DNA from: Helopsaltes ochotensis
Lineage: Eukaryota > Chordata > Aves > Passeriformes > Locustellidae
Reading direction: 5' to 3'
Assembly (NCBI GenBank): GCA_013400155.1
Contig: VXBM01000871.1
Coordinates: 124,001 to 188,000 of the forward strand
DNA length: 64,000 bases
The stretch's first letter is position 1, and each line of letters starts with the position of its first letter. Of the stretch, positions 48,126 through 60,250 are shown piece by piece. Under the pieces are notes generated by a model. It made no database searches and had not been told where the DNA came from. It was given only the letters and a program-made list of their open reading frames with translations. Made by a program: the position numbers and the translations under genes.

Positions 48126-49898
48126 TTTTTTTTTTGTTTTGTTTTTTTTTTTTGGTCCACAGATGTCATGTAACAGGGTCAGATCCTCCTACCTGCTGTT
48201 CCTGGAAGAATTAGTTCCTAAAAAGCAAGTTTTAACAAATGTCCTTCTCCAGCAATGCCTGACTCTACCTCAACAGGCACAAAGTCTGCGGTGCCAGACA
48301 AAAGGAATCCAGGCAATGTAAATAATGTGTCAAATCCAGTGCAATCTGGATAAACAGTAGATTCATATTTGGACTTGGCAGGAAAATCAGAGGGAGAGGC
48401 CTCTCCATTTTGCAGCGATCTGGAAAAAGTGAAAAGCCTACGGAAGGCTAATAAAACTTTTCTGGCACGCCATCTGGAAATCTCAGCAGTTTCTGCTTTC
48501 GGAAAGAATGCATTCTGCTTTTAACTCCACACAATGCCTCATTGCTGCTCTCATGTTCTCCAGACTAAGGAGACTTTCTACAAACAGCCCAAAAATCAAT
48601 ACATGTTATTCTGCCTCAGCCAAGTGTGTGCTCTTTGAAAACAAACTGAGACATCTCAACATCACACAATGGCTCGGCCGGCTCTGCCTCCAGGAAGTGA
48701 GACTGCAGCACAGGCAGGACCTGCAGGCTTTGCAAAGGTTGTGGAGCACTGGAAATGAATGGAGGAGGAAAAAACAAAGGGAAGAAAGCACTTCTTACTC
48801 TTCTCTCAGGGGACACAACCTGCAATATGACAGCTGTCACCTATGACATCAGCCAGTCTGAGCTTCAATCCAGCTGGGTACTTAACTCATCCTTTACTCT
48901 AAGCCTGTGAATAAACTGAATTCCTCCCAATTTTGAATAGAAATTCATACCTATTTAGTCATAAACGTCTGGCCAGATCAAGGCCCAAGTCACCCTGATG
49001 ATGAGGTTTACTGTCAGACAGTATAAAGAACAGGAGAAAAGGTTATGTGGTTTCTTATTCCTTGGCTGGAAAAAGGATGTCAAAGAGAGATGAATGCATA
49101 AAGCTCATAAAGCTCACAAATGGCGCTGCCTCCTAACAAACCTTGACACTGTAGTAACAGCTCTGCGCTGGCTTGTGGCTGGAGAACAGCCAGAGAATGC
49201 TTTAAAAACTTGCTCCCTTCTTATGAGAATTAAATCAAGGAGAAGCCTGGATGAGAATAACCCATGTGCCAGAACCCCAGAATAACCATCTGATCCAGGA
49301 CAAATGGCACCATCCTCCACGAACCCAGATGCTCCTGCGCTCTGGTTTAAATCTGAAAACAGGTTTTTCACCAGTTCAATTTACATGAAGAGTTCAGAAG
49401 GCTTATTTTTCATTCCAGCAGAGAATTAACACAAATGTCAGAAGTTGCCAGGGAACAGACTGTCACCCTCCAACTGCTTCCCTCCCTTCAAATACTTGGA
49501 GGATATTGTACTTCACATATCACCCTTTAATCCTGTGTTCTGCTGCAGCTTTTTAGTATGTACTTGCTGTATCTGTACAAAATCTCAGAATGCAGACTAG
49601 CCTAGGAGACAGAGCTTTGGCTTGGGATTTAGGAGACCTGAGAGCTGTTAAAAGCTGTTACAAAGGCTGCTGTGACTTCCTCACTCTGCTTCAAGCTCTA
49701 CATTTTGGCAGCATAAAATCAAAACGCTTTGAAATGGGTGGATGGAAAATCTCTCAGACTTTAAAACACAGGAGAAAGCTTAAGCACACCCAAAATGTGC
49801 TCTTGGTGGAAAGAAGAGATGCAAGCAATCCCTACAGAACCCCCAAGAAGTCAGTTTGCAGCAACTGCCATGCACAACTTCCACAAGTCATTTCTTAG
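48126..49898. other. T-rich gap edge and unique noncoding DNA
   Basis: The first 28 bases are nearly all T with two G interruptions. Beyond that the sequence is unique. The frames at 48508-48846 and 49590-49898 (112 and 102 codons) have no recognisable domain. Confidence 0.6.
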
Positions 49899-50105
49899 GA
49901 CACAAACCCTGTCCATTTCTAGGGCACACTAACCCTGCCCATTTCTTAGGGCACAAACCCTGCCCATTTCCAGGCACAAACCCTGCCCATTTCTAGGGCA
50001 CAAACCTTGCCCNCAAACCTTGCCCATTTCCAGGCACAAACCCTGCCCATTTCTAGGGCACAAACCCTGCCCATTTCCAGGCACAAACGCTGCCCATTTC
50101 TAGGG
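49899..50105 (+). repeat. Minisatellite with alternating 24 and 23 bp units
   Basis: About nine units of a GCACAAACCCTGCCCATTTC-type repeat occur. They end alternately in CTAGG and CCAG, so the later part behaves as a 47 bp dimer. Unit 2 is longer and more diverged. An N at 50013 falls mid-unit and about half a unit appears to be missing there, so copy number is uncertain. Confidence 0.93.
50013..50013. other. Unresolved base (N) inside minisatellite
   Basis: The N replaces the expected ATTTC... portion of a unit, indicating a join or collapse in the assembly. Confidence 0.9.
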
Positions 50106-53100
50106 CACCCAGCCCCAGTGCCCAGCCTTCCCCTGGTTGGCAGGCACCCCTGGAGCTTGCTTTAGGTCACCCATGGGCAGGGAGTCTCTCACCATGGATC
50201 CAGCATGGGCTGGAACACTCACCTGGAACCTCTGGGTTTGCTTTTCCCCATGCTGCACTCGGTGCCCAGCCAAGGTGAGTCCAGTGATTCACTTGATTTC
50301 TGTTTGCAGTGCAAACCCTTACAGAGAAGGTGGTTCAGTTCTACCAACACTGTGCTTCTCCTGAGACCCTCCTAAAGGCTAAATAGCCACAGCTGACACT
50401 TAAGGGCACTGTTCCATCCAGAGAAAATGCCAAAGCAAGCTGGAATTCCTCACCAGCATTGTAGGAAATGGCCTCCAGCTCTGGTGTCTCTTGCAGGGAT
50501 GACTGGCCAGCATGAGGGTTTATATCACCGTCCTTGCCTCTGCCAACTGCTTCTGATCAAGGAGCAACTCATGAAATGCCCACCTGTGCTAGGTAGGCTG
50601 TTAAAAGGCAACTGCCTTTACAAAGCACTGTCTTCAATTCATTATTTACGAAAACTCACATTTCATAGGTGCTTCCAAGGTAAAACACCCTACACAGTTT
50701 AAAGTCTGATATTCAGCATGTAGACACAGGCAAGTCTATTCCTGCTAAATCAGATTCTTTCCAGCTCTCTCTCCCTGTTTCTTCTCCCTTAAATCCCTAG
50801 CTAAAGATGGCAAGTTTTCCCCACAATAACAGCTAGCAATGATGGGCTGCATCCTGATGGCCTGCGCTGCCAGAACCAGACATTCCGGTTTGAAATATGA
50901 AAATACATCACTAGAAAACAACTTTGAAATGGCACAATATATCTGACATGAGCTGGCAGTCTCTGGATTGTTCATTTATATTCAAAGGAAGCTTGGAGTG
51001 AAAGAAAATTCTGCCATCTGGCAGAAGTTAAAGCAATCCACAGGGGGTGTGGGCAGGTGCTGACATCCCAAAAACAGTATCCCAAGGAGCAATAACTCTG
51101 GGCTTTCTCAGCTGAGGTGCAAAGGCTGAGCAGGCCAGACACCAGGCTGCTCATTCCACCTCTGTGAGTGCCCAGAGGAGATAACACAGAACCCACGAGC
51201 AGAGCAGGGACACAGAGCCCTTCAGGCTCCTCAGTGCTCTCCACTGGAAATCAGATGAGTGCTGACAAGAGCAGGAAAACTCTTTCTGAGGAAATCCAGG
51301 CTGCTGGTGTCAGTTCCAGTGACAATCACATCAGGCTGCCTGCACACACATGTGGAGAGTTCATCCCCTCCCAGACAAATCCTCTATTTACTCGTCTTCC
51401 AAAGCAATCACACTAAAAGAAAAACATTTTGAATGAGCTATACAGCAGGTGACTCCAAAATATCATCTATGTTTTCAAGAACCAAGGAAGAGAAAATAGA
51501 CAAGATCAGATTTTGAAAGCACTAGATAAGTGCAATGCCTGTGAAACCCAGGCTCTTGTCCTTCTAGAAAACAAAATCTGATGGGGTTGCCCTCATGAAT
51601 TACTTTTCATCTGATTCTCACCACTGGCTAAAGAAAAGCACAAGTTCAGTTGCCTCTCTCTTATCCAGAAATTGCACTGGAAAAGCTCCACAGATCAGAA
51701 GCCTCCCCCAGGACCTTGGTGGACTTTTCTATATAAGCAACAAGATGAAGGAGTTTGGGGAGTCAGACATCCAGTTCCTTTTACCAAAAATGGCTGGTTT
51801 TCTCCTGCTGACATAAGAGCCTGGTTTACCCAGTTTGGTAAAGCTCTGATTTATTATTTGAGGCCTGTTGAAAGTCCATTAACAAGGCAGGAAATTTACA
51901 CCATTTGGATTTCTTAAGATCTGGGCACCCAAGTTTCAGGGCTCTTTCCCTGCAGAGGAAGCTGATCTGGAGCAGCTTGTTGCCTTGTCACCAGGCAGAT
52001 CTGTGTGCACCACATGCTTTACATGTTCCATAACTTACACATATAAAATCCTCTTTTTCCTCAACTTTACAGCATAATATGCACATTTCATAATTGTGCT
52101 GCATGCAGACTGTCATGGGACAACACAAACTGCACAGGCTGCACAGCTCACCTGCCAACATGACTAGCTGGAAAAATTCCTATTTCTGTCTTGAGGGATG
52201 GCTGATTTTATAAAACAAACCAACAGCCCAAAATCCTGATCCATAAGGGCTTCCATGCTAAAACCTGGAATGTACTAACATATGTTTTGTGTGTAAAGTG
52301 TGACAGAGCTGTAGTCAGCAGAAACTGAATTCAGAAGTAAATACTTTGGGGAACTTTTCCTGATGTGGTTGGAAAAGTATGCTGTCTGCAGAAGGAGCAT
52401 ATTTATTGCGAGATCAAGAGCACAGCTCAGTGTTCTGCCTCCTAAAGCACAGAGAGGACTTTGCTGGCCACAGAAGAGTTTTTGTCTGCACATCTGCTTA
52501 CAATGTCATTGCTGGGAACTTTATGATACTTATGACAGCTTTTACAGGATTAAAATACTGTTTTCTTTCACTTGCAATGATTCTGGTAGGTGCTAAGTCT
52601 GTTCAGAGAGTGATGGTTGCTTTGGAAGAATTCAGAAAACTCTGCCCTTTACACACAGCAAACCACTCAGTAAATGTCCTTGTGAAAGATGAGGCAATTC
52701 TGGAGGCTTTTACAAACAGTACAAACAACGTATTTAATAGTAACCAAAATGGACTTGAACAATTGGATAACTTTCCAGTCTTAAACTCTAGGAGCATTTA
52801 TAGATGCATTGTAAGGGGAAGTAATTTAGTCTTTCCAAAAGCCCAGCCTGGTTAGTTAGGACTGCGATGACCAATTGGTCAGTGAAGCTCGGGCAATTCC
52901 AAGGCACCTGTAACCTGCCTCCAAACACACATTCTGTAGCATTTGCCAGCTCTGAGGCAAGCAGAAGATGTCAGCTTTGAGCAAGAGCAAATCCAGAAGC
53001 TTAGCACATCCAACAGATGGGGGGCACAATTTGTGCAGCTGCCTGTACAACCCAGAGCTGGTGCTGAGCTTTCCCAGGAAACCAAACCTTTCACTGCCTT

Positions 53101-54799
53101 TCTGCACATCCTGAAGAGCCCCACGGCTGCTACCAGAAGAACCCTGAGGAAAACGTGATCATCTGACAAATATATTTCACCTTCTAGCAGTTCCCAGCAG
53201 TAGAGAAGCATTTGCTGAAGGAAAAGTTCTCCCTGGGGTTCTTCATGCCTGACAGTTTCCATTATGCACTTTAAAAAGTTCCACTTGAAATGTTTCAATA
53301 AAAAAAAAAAAGCCATAAATGCTTTCATGGCAGGAAATTACATATTTAAAATTAAGAAATGGGCAAAAATCCCCCAGACCTGCCTTACAATGGATCCAAA
53401 CCCAGCAAATCCCTCAGCTGAGTGCCCAACCCTGCCACAAACGTCCTGTAGTGTGACACCGCACAGAGCCATCCCATTTGTCTTTGCCCAGGAGACAAAC
53501 AGCTCTGACACACTTTCTGAAACTCTAAATGCTGCAGCCTCTAGGGCTCAACAGCTGCATTAAAAAAAATTTTTAAGGAAGTTCCTAGAGTTGATAAAAG
53601 TTGCCTTGGTACAAAGGGAGATGCTCGCTCAATTAAAAACAAAAAGCCCTCCTCAGGTATGTCCTTATGAAGGGAACTATAAATCCATTTTATTTCTCCA
53701 TGTATTCCTTTTGATCACAGCCACTTGCTCCCTCCCCCACCAGGATGGATTAGCAGGAAGCACAGACAGTGGACTTGGACATTCTTCCTGCTCAGCCAAA
53801 GGCATGGAAAGTCACAGGAAAAATAATTTGATAATGAAAAGAAGAATATGACCTTGATTCCTTTTTTTTTCCCATACTGTGTGTAAATACTAAAACTAAA
53901 TCCATAACTTGAAGGATTCTTTGAGGAGAAGGGGAAGGGAAAAAGGCAAAAAAACCAATCCAGGTTTGAACAGTATGAAAATGAGTTCTGGCTCCTTCTA
54001 ACCAGAAATAGGGCCACAGTGGCCAGGCGAAGCTTTGTGATTTTGCATAACTGCACCATTTTACAATTTGTTGTTTAGAAAAAGAAGCATTTTTTCTAGA
54101 TTATAAGTACTAGATACTTTTGATATTTTTTTCCTTTTGTCTTCCTGAAATGTCTGTCTTTGCATTTTGCCATTTTTTACCTTTTCCAGAGCAGGTTCTT
54201 CTCCTCCTTCCCTTCCCAACATTTGGAATTTATGGGCCCTTTACCACTGAAAGGAAGAAGCCTCTTGCTGCTCTCATGGGCACTTCTTGTTCCCTGAATA
54301 TTTAAATAGCCCTGCTCCTTTCATGAGCTGTGAGACACCTACATCAAGGACCAAAGGATCTAAGCGATGACCCTGATATTTAGATCTGAGAAGTTGTTGA
54401 TAACCAAGTTCACCCTCAGCACAGCTCCCCTGAATTTGAAAGACTCACACGTGGGATAGATTTGGTCCTCTGTGTTGAAGTTGTAGGGCTGATCTAGGGA
54501 TACATAATAAGCAAAGACATTTGAGGGAGTTCATCATCTTTCAGGGTAAGGATTTTTAGATCTGTACCTTTGTTCCCAAAAGAGTTAAATGAATAATGAA
54601 ATCTCCCTGCAGTGAGAACAGCTGAACTTAATTCAGAGGAAATTTCTCAAAGAACTGCCTTGGTGCCTTGCAAATGTGCCTGTCAAAAAGGGCTGCTCCT
54701 TCCCAGGTATTTGTTTTAGAAATTCTCTGCCTATAGGATTACACGGAGCAGCTCAGAAGAGATGAGATGATTTTTTTATGCTTAAAGCAGGTTTGCATT
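50106..54799. other. Unique noncoding DNA, no gene seen
   Basis: Unique sequence of mixed composition. The longest frame (52379-52855, plus, 158 codons) crosses AT-rich DNA with no recognisable domain and is overlapped by a minus-strand frame. Short runs of A or T occur near 53300 and 53862. No repeats could be named. Confidence 0.6.
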
Positions 54800-55330
54800 T
54801 TGTAGGTTTAAAAATTATGCTTTTTTATTAGCATAAATGTGAAGCACTTAAAAGACCAAAGTCTATTTAACAAAATTAATTTCAAGGTAGTAACTCTTCA
54901 GTTAAGCAAAATACAAACTTCTGAAGATCAGTACAATTTCTTTGAGCAGTTAATTATTTGTTCTCTACAATAACAACCCTCAGTTTAGAGCGCATTTGTA
55001 AAATTGTCCCTATATGAGATTTGAGGGTTCCATTCTTAGGCTTCAAGTGTTTTGAACAAATTACAAAACAACCTGAATATCTAATTACACAGCCCATACC
55101 TCAGCAGAAAATTACATCCTTTGCAATTGGAAATGGACGAAGTTAAACCCTGGTGTCATTCCTTACAATCACAAAATTGACCTAATTGTGGGATTCTGAC
55201 ATATTTAACTTAGGCAGAAACAACATTTATTGTCTTTAATAGTCAACAGAGTACAGCTAAACCCATGATAACTGCAAGAATTACTGAAACCACCCTCAAC
55301 ATTTGTAAGATACTTTGATTTTCAACTCTC
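54800..55330. other. AT-rich block without open frames
   Basis: Complex AT-rich DNA with several TTAATT and TTATTAGCATAAA-like words and no open frame of note. It may be a regulatory element or neutral AT-rich DNA. Confidence 0.18.
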
Positions 55331-57289
55331 CAGGAGTCACAGTGCACATGTAGACATCATTTTAAAAGGCCACCAGCAAAAATGTTTACAAAAGTGTAGC
55401 ATTTTTATCAGACTTTTCAGACCCTAAAAAAGTTACCTAAATATGGGACACATAATCTGGATGGTTTTGGTAGGTTGACTCAACTTCCAAACAAGAAAGG
55501 AGGTTTAGAACTACCAAAGCTGAATTCTCCCAGAGAACCCCTTCCTCTGTCAGTCCCCAGGTTCATTAAAGTTTCAGAGCTGATTTCCAAGCTACTGTTT
55601 ACTTTTGTGTTCTTGTCAGCCAATCCACAGAAGGAAAACAAATTGCATGGACTACTTCCAAGCAGCCTGCCAATAAAAAATTTAAGCACTACTATCTAGA
55701 AGTAAAGTTTAAACAGAATTTTAAACTAAATCAAAATGTCAGAGTAAAGGACCATCAATGTAACGAGCTCTGCTGCATTGCTCTTTACCTGAGATATTGC
55801 AAAAGAACTTCTTCCTCCCCAAGTTTGAGGAGCCATAACTCAGACTCTGATGCCTTTGTGCACCGGCTCGATGCTCAGAGGCCTCTGCAAAACATAAAAA
55901 CCAACCCAGCACTGCCCTGCTCCCCACAGGTGCCTCTTCAGCAAAAAAGCTGGCAGAGGAGATGGTTTCTTTAAGAAAATCCCTGTTGAGGCAGGGGAAG
56001 CCTCGGATTTCAGTGTGTGTGGAACTTGGCAGTGCCTGTAAAATGTGCTCTCTTCTGGCTGTCAGGAGTGTCTGTAAAACCTGGCATCTGGGGCCACGTG
56101 TCTGAGGTTTGTCTGCAGGGGAAGCTTCCCAGCACTCAGAATTCTGTTCTGCCAATTCTGCTATTCTGGTCTGGTCTAAGTCCCAGGATAAACATAGTAC
56201 ACAAAAAGAATTTTAGGGTTTTTTTTCCCCAAGACACTTAACTCCAGTCTGGATGAATTACTTTTATTCTGGAATAGTTTCTAGAAGGAGAGGTATACAA
56301 GGGAAACAACTTTGCTGCATGGACAGGGATTAAAGAGTTTAAAAAAAAAGTTCCAAAGGAACTTCCACATTTTGCAAAGTGCCAGCTCAATGAAAACCAG
56401 CAGCAGGTAAAACAACTCGGAGAAAGCAGGCTGGGGGAAAAAAGGTTGCTTTACTGGCTGTGAGACCAAAAGGCAGGGATGTGAGAGCTACACATCCATT
56501 CTATAAATCACTCCGTGATGTTCCAGCTGAGTTGAAAAATAAAAAGGAAAGCACTGGGCTTTACAGCACACTCGGCATTGTTTGTTTTGTCTGCCAAGTC
56601 TATTCCTCTTCCTTCAATGGAGTGCTTGTGGTTTGGCAATGACTTTTCAGCCATTTCCGTCTGTCTCCATCTGAGGCCCCAAACTCGCGTTTCAGAAGTG
56701 TCACATAAGTTTGTACTGCCGTTCTGCAGCTTCAGCAAGCCTGAGAGTGTTTGTGCGTCACTATTTATGCCATTTCAGCAAGCACTTAGGGAATAAAAAC
56801 ATCAACTGTCCCATCCAGGCACAGACACTTGGAAAGCAGAGTTCAGTTCTGAAACACAAACACAGGAGGTAAAGCAGGCAACTCAGCAATGCCTGTCCCT
56901 AACTGGAGCCATCCCTGGGCCTGCTGCGGCCCAGCTGTGGCCCAGCTGTGGGTGTTGGGTCCCAGAGCAGTGCCTGTGGTCAACACCACCCAGCCCTGCG
57001 GTGCCAGCCCTGCCCAATCCCCCTGGAGCTCATTCCCAGCCTTCCCCAGCGTGTTAAACTTGGCTTGGAGGAAGAGGGGAGACCGGGAGCCTAAGGCCCT
57101 GCAGTGGTGTGGTGTGGGAGCACCACCTCAGCCCTGCTGCCAAGCACAACCCCCATCCAAGGGCACAATATTTCCCCTGGGATGGAAACAGCAAGGACAC
57201 TGTGAGAGAAGTCCTCACAAGGATAAGGGCTGGCCTGGCAAGGGGAAGATTCTTTTAATATCTTTTTGATGCATAATTCTCTCAATAAT

Positions 57290-57291
<2 letters not shown>
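55331..57291. other. Unique noncoding DNA, no gene seen
   Basis: Unique sequence. A small GGCCCAGCTGT duplication lies near 56928-56948. The GC-richer region at 56890-57240 opens a 126-codon frame with no recognisable product. Confidence 0.6.

Positions 57292-57371
<80 letters not shown>
57292..57371 (+). repeat. 80 bp uninterrupted poly-A
   Basis: Eighty consecutive A residues with no interruption. The sequence just upstream (CTCAATAATGC) contains no canonical AATAAA at the spacing expected for a retrotransposed mRNA tail. No target-site duplication flanks it as far as I can see. Poly-Phe frames on the other strand are artefacts. Confidence 0.98.
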
Positions 57372-57373
<2 letters not shown>

Positions 57374-59579
57374 AAACCACTGTGATTCCAAGTGTTCAGT
57401 TTTCATGGTCTGGATGGAAGCAGAAAACTGAATCTAAGCCCTGCCAGTTTCCATACTGGTTATTCCCACTGCTTACACAGAATGGATGACTCTCAGCATG
57501 TATTTTGTAAGAAATACCAGTAAGACTCTCCAGACAACACACCCCAGAATTCCAAAGGTTTGCCTAAATTCTCTTCCTCTCCGTTCTAGTGGAGGGGGAG
57601 AAGGAAAAACTTATAACCACTTAAACTGTGATAACTGATGCTTCTTTACATGGCTTTTGATAATGCAAGTACAAGTACTTGTTAAAATATGGTGTATGAA
57701 ACATCAGGATTCAGAACCACTCTCTGCAAAATTACAGGAAATTTGCAATTAAATTCAATCATCTGATTATTCAAAGTTAAATTTGAACCCCATTTTTCCT
57801 TATAGAGAAAATTTAATCCAACACAAGGCACATAACACATGGTTAAGGGAAACTTTTAAGAAAGTACTAGCAGATCTACTTGGCTCTCAGATACTCTTGG
57901 TCTTTAACAATCCTCTAAATGACAAATAAAGTTATGCTTGCATGACCTGCTCTGTCCAGGACCAGCTGAGACTGGAGAAGGAGTCATTGCTATTATTGCC
58001 TTCTTTCATTATGATTTTTAAGAAGGGCATCTAATGATTCAATTTTATTTGTACTTCTATTAAGTACAATTGGTTACATTACAAAAAACTACTCTCTTCT
58101 CTGTCAGTTTTAAGGCTCATGAACCTGCAATGCAAAGAGTTTGGTGGTTTCATGGAAATCCCCAGGTAAACGCTGTCCCTTTTCAAATGACCAGCCTGAC
58201 ACAACAGCCTTTGGTCATATTTAACTTTAATGTCACTGCTAAGACATGGACAATTTACTTAGTTGCATTTTTTGTTCATATGGGTTTGATTGACTCAAGT
58301 TCTTCATAAGCAATAGTGAGACAAGACACTGAAACTCCCAGATAGCCAACTATCAATGGGACCATTACCTGGCAGAGCTGACACTGGATTCTGCCTGAGT
58401 TTAGGCCTTGCTCCAAAACAATCAGCAGATACGCACATTGGTAATTCCTGTCTTTCACATTTTCAGAATTTCATTTATTGGAGATGTGACTGTGACATCA
58501 CAAGTAACTCTGGCAGGTGAAATTCAGCCCAGAGAGCAGGCTGTGGGGACAGTCTGATGGAAAATCTGCCACTCAGCTCAGGGGAACCCCTGACCCTTCT
58601 ATCAAGCCCAAACAGGCTTATCCCATCCAGGGCCATCCTTCCAGCCCTTCTTCCATCAGGGCAATTCCTGGAGCAGCTGCAGCAATTTGCCAGTAATCTG
58701 TTTCTCAATTATTTCACACTTTGAGCAAATCACGTTTATGAAATTATTATTTCTTCACATTTCACTCTTTGCTTTCTGTTGGTTTTAGGTATTGATTGTG
58801 TTTTCTGGCCCCAGTGGCCCAGCACAAGCTCTGGGCTCTATTGCTGCCTCGAGCAGGAGGCTGCACAGGACAGCAGATCAGGCTGTCACCTTCCCAAGGA
58901 TTTGCACACCAGCCTCCTGGACAAATAGGTTTATCTGAGTTTATAAACAAGGCTAGGCAATGACACAAAAAAATTGTTGCTTTTATGCTACCTGGATGGG
59001 AACGTAACCCTAGAGTGCTCCAAAGCCTTCAGTTAAATTCCATTTGAGTGTGCATTTCACATTTGAAATATTCACCAGTATCTCACTGATTTGGAGAAAA
59101 AAAATCTTCATTTTAAAAGGCTTTCCCAACAACCATGTACATACCTTGAAAGAGACTCCAACCATAATTAAGCAATCTTCATAAGATTGGTGAGATCTCA
59201 GACCTTGCCAGAGACCAGGCAACACCACGATTCCACTCATTACAAATTTACTTCAGATTTCTGTGTTTCCAGCTATTAATCTGCTTTGTGTGCAGAGTTC
59301 TGTAAAACACTGCTGCCATTAAAATGAACAACTCTGTTGGCAAGAAGGCAGCTGCTGTTAGAACTGCTCATTTTCCCTTACAACCTAAAGCACCAGCTCC
59401 TTACAAGCCCCTCTAATGTTACAAGAGGAGTAGGAAGAGTGATGTTAATGAGCCTATCCCTAAATACCCAGGAGTAAATCAGCTGCAGGTGGGATACACT
59501 TAACCTCCAGTGAGCCAAAGGTTTGCTTCTCTTCACCTCACTGATGTAAATTACCTTGTGAAGCCCCTGATTTTAGCTC
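57372..59579. other. Unique noncoding DNA, no gene seen
   Basis: Unique AT-leaning sequence. Short frames (up to about 79 codons) have no recognisable domain, and no repeats were seen. Confidence 0.6.
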
Positions 59580-60250
59580 ACTTCAAATCAATAGAATTCT
59601 TCCCGGTATTTTTGCTGGGCCCTGTATCAATAGTGTAACATTTCATCAGTCTTGAAGTAATTTTAATCTAGAATTTGTTTCCCCAAAACTTGATAGCAAT
59701 TTAAGGTACAAGCAGATATTTTTTTAAAACCTGATAAAAAATAGCTCAAAGGCAGGTGCCTCTAAAATTAGTTGTTGTGCTTCACTGAGGCTGTCACAAA
59801 ACCCAGAAATCTTGTTCTCTTTCCTGTACTGCACACACAGTGGATTTCAAAGCAATCATATTTATTTGCTTGCTCTTTTTCTGTAAGAAAACCAACAAAT
59901 TATTATAATGCACATTTAATACCTTATTAAATTAGATGTCACCTCTTTGAGTGAGAGGTAAAGATCGAGTTCTGTGTAGTCAGAGGCACAAATTCAATCA
60001 AGTATTAATGGCTGAATTACTTTCAATAATGAGATACTAAAGCCAAGCAAAATGTCCAAGGTCACTCCACTCCAGATGGCACTAATATATTTACAGGACT
60101 GATGCCTCCTGGCATTTTCAATTTCTTATGTTTTTGGAACGAATCAAATTGAGGAGCTGGCAACAGCAATTTGCCCACAAAATCAAATTTGAAGGATTAT
60201 AACTCCAGTTTTTAGCAGTGATTTGACTGTATTGATGTGAATCCACTACT
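59580..60250. promoter_or_regulatory. AT-rich candidate conserved noncoding block
   Basis: About 670 bp of complex, non-repetitive, AT-rich sequence lacking open frames. It has runs of homeodomain-like cores (TTAATACCTTATTAAATTAG, AGTATTAATGG) and a CAAGGTCA-type nuclear-receptor half site near 60057-60064. The enhancer role is inference from composition. Confidence 0.25.

Noticed and set aside
52379..52855. 158-codon plus-strand open frame
   Set aside because: No recognisable family. An overlapping minus-strand frame and ordinary base composition suggest chance.
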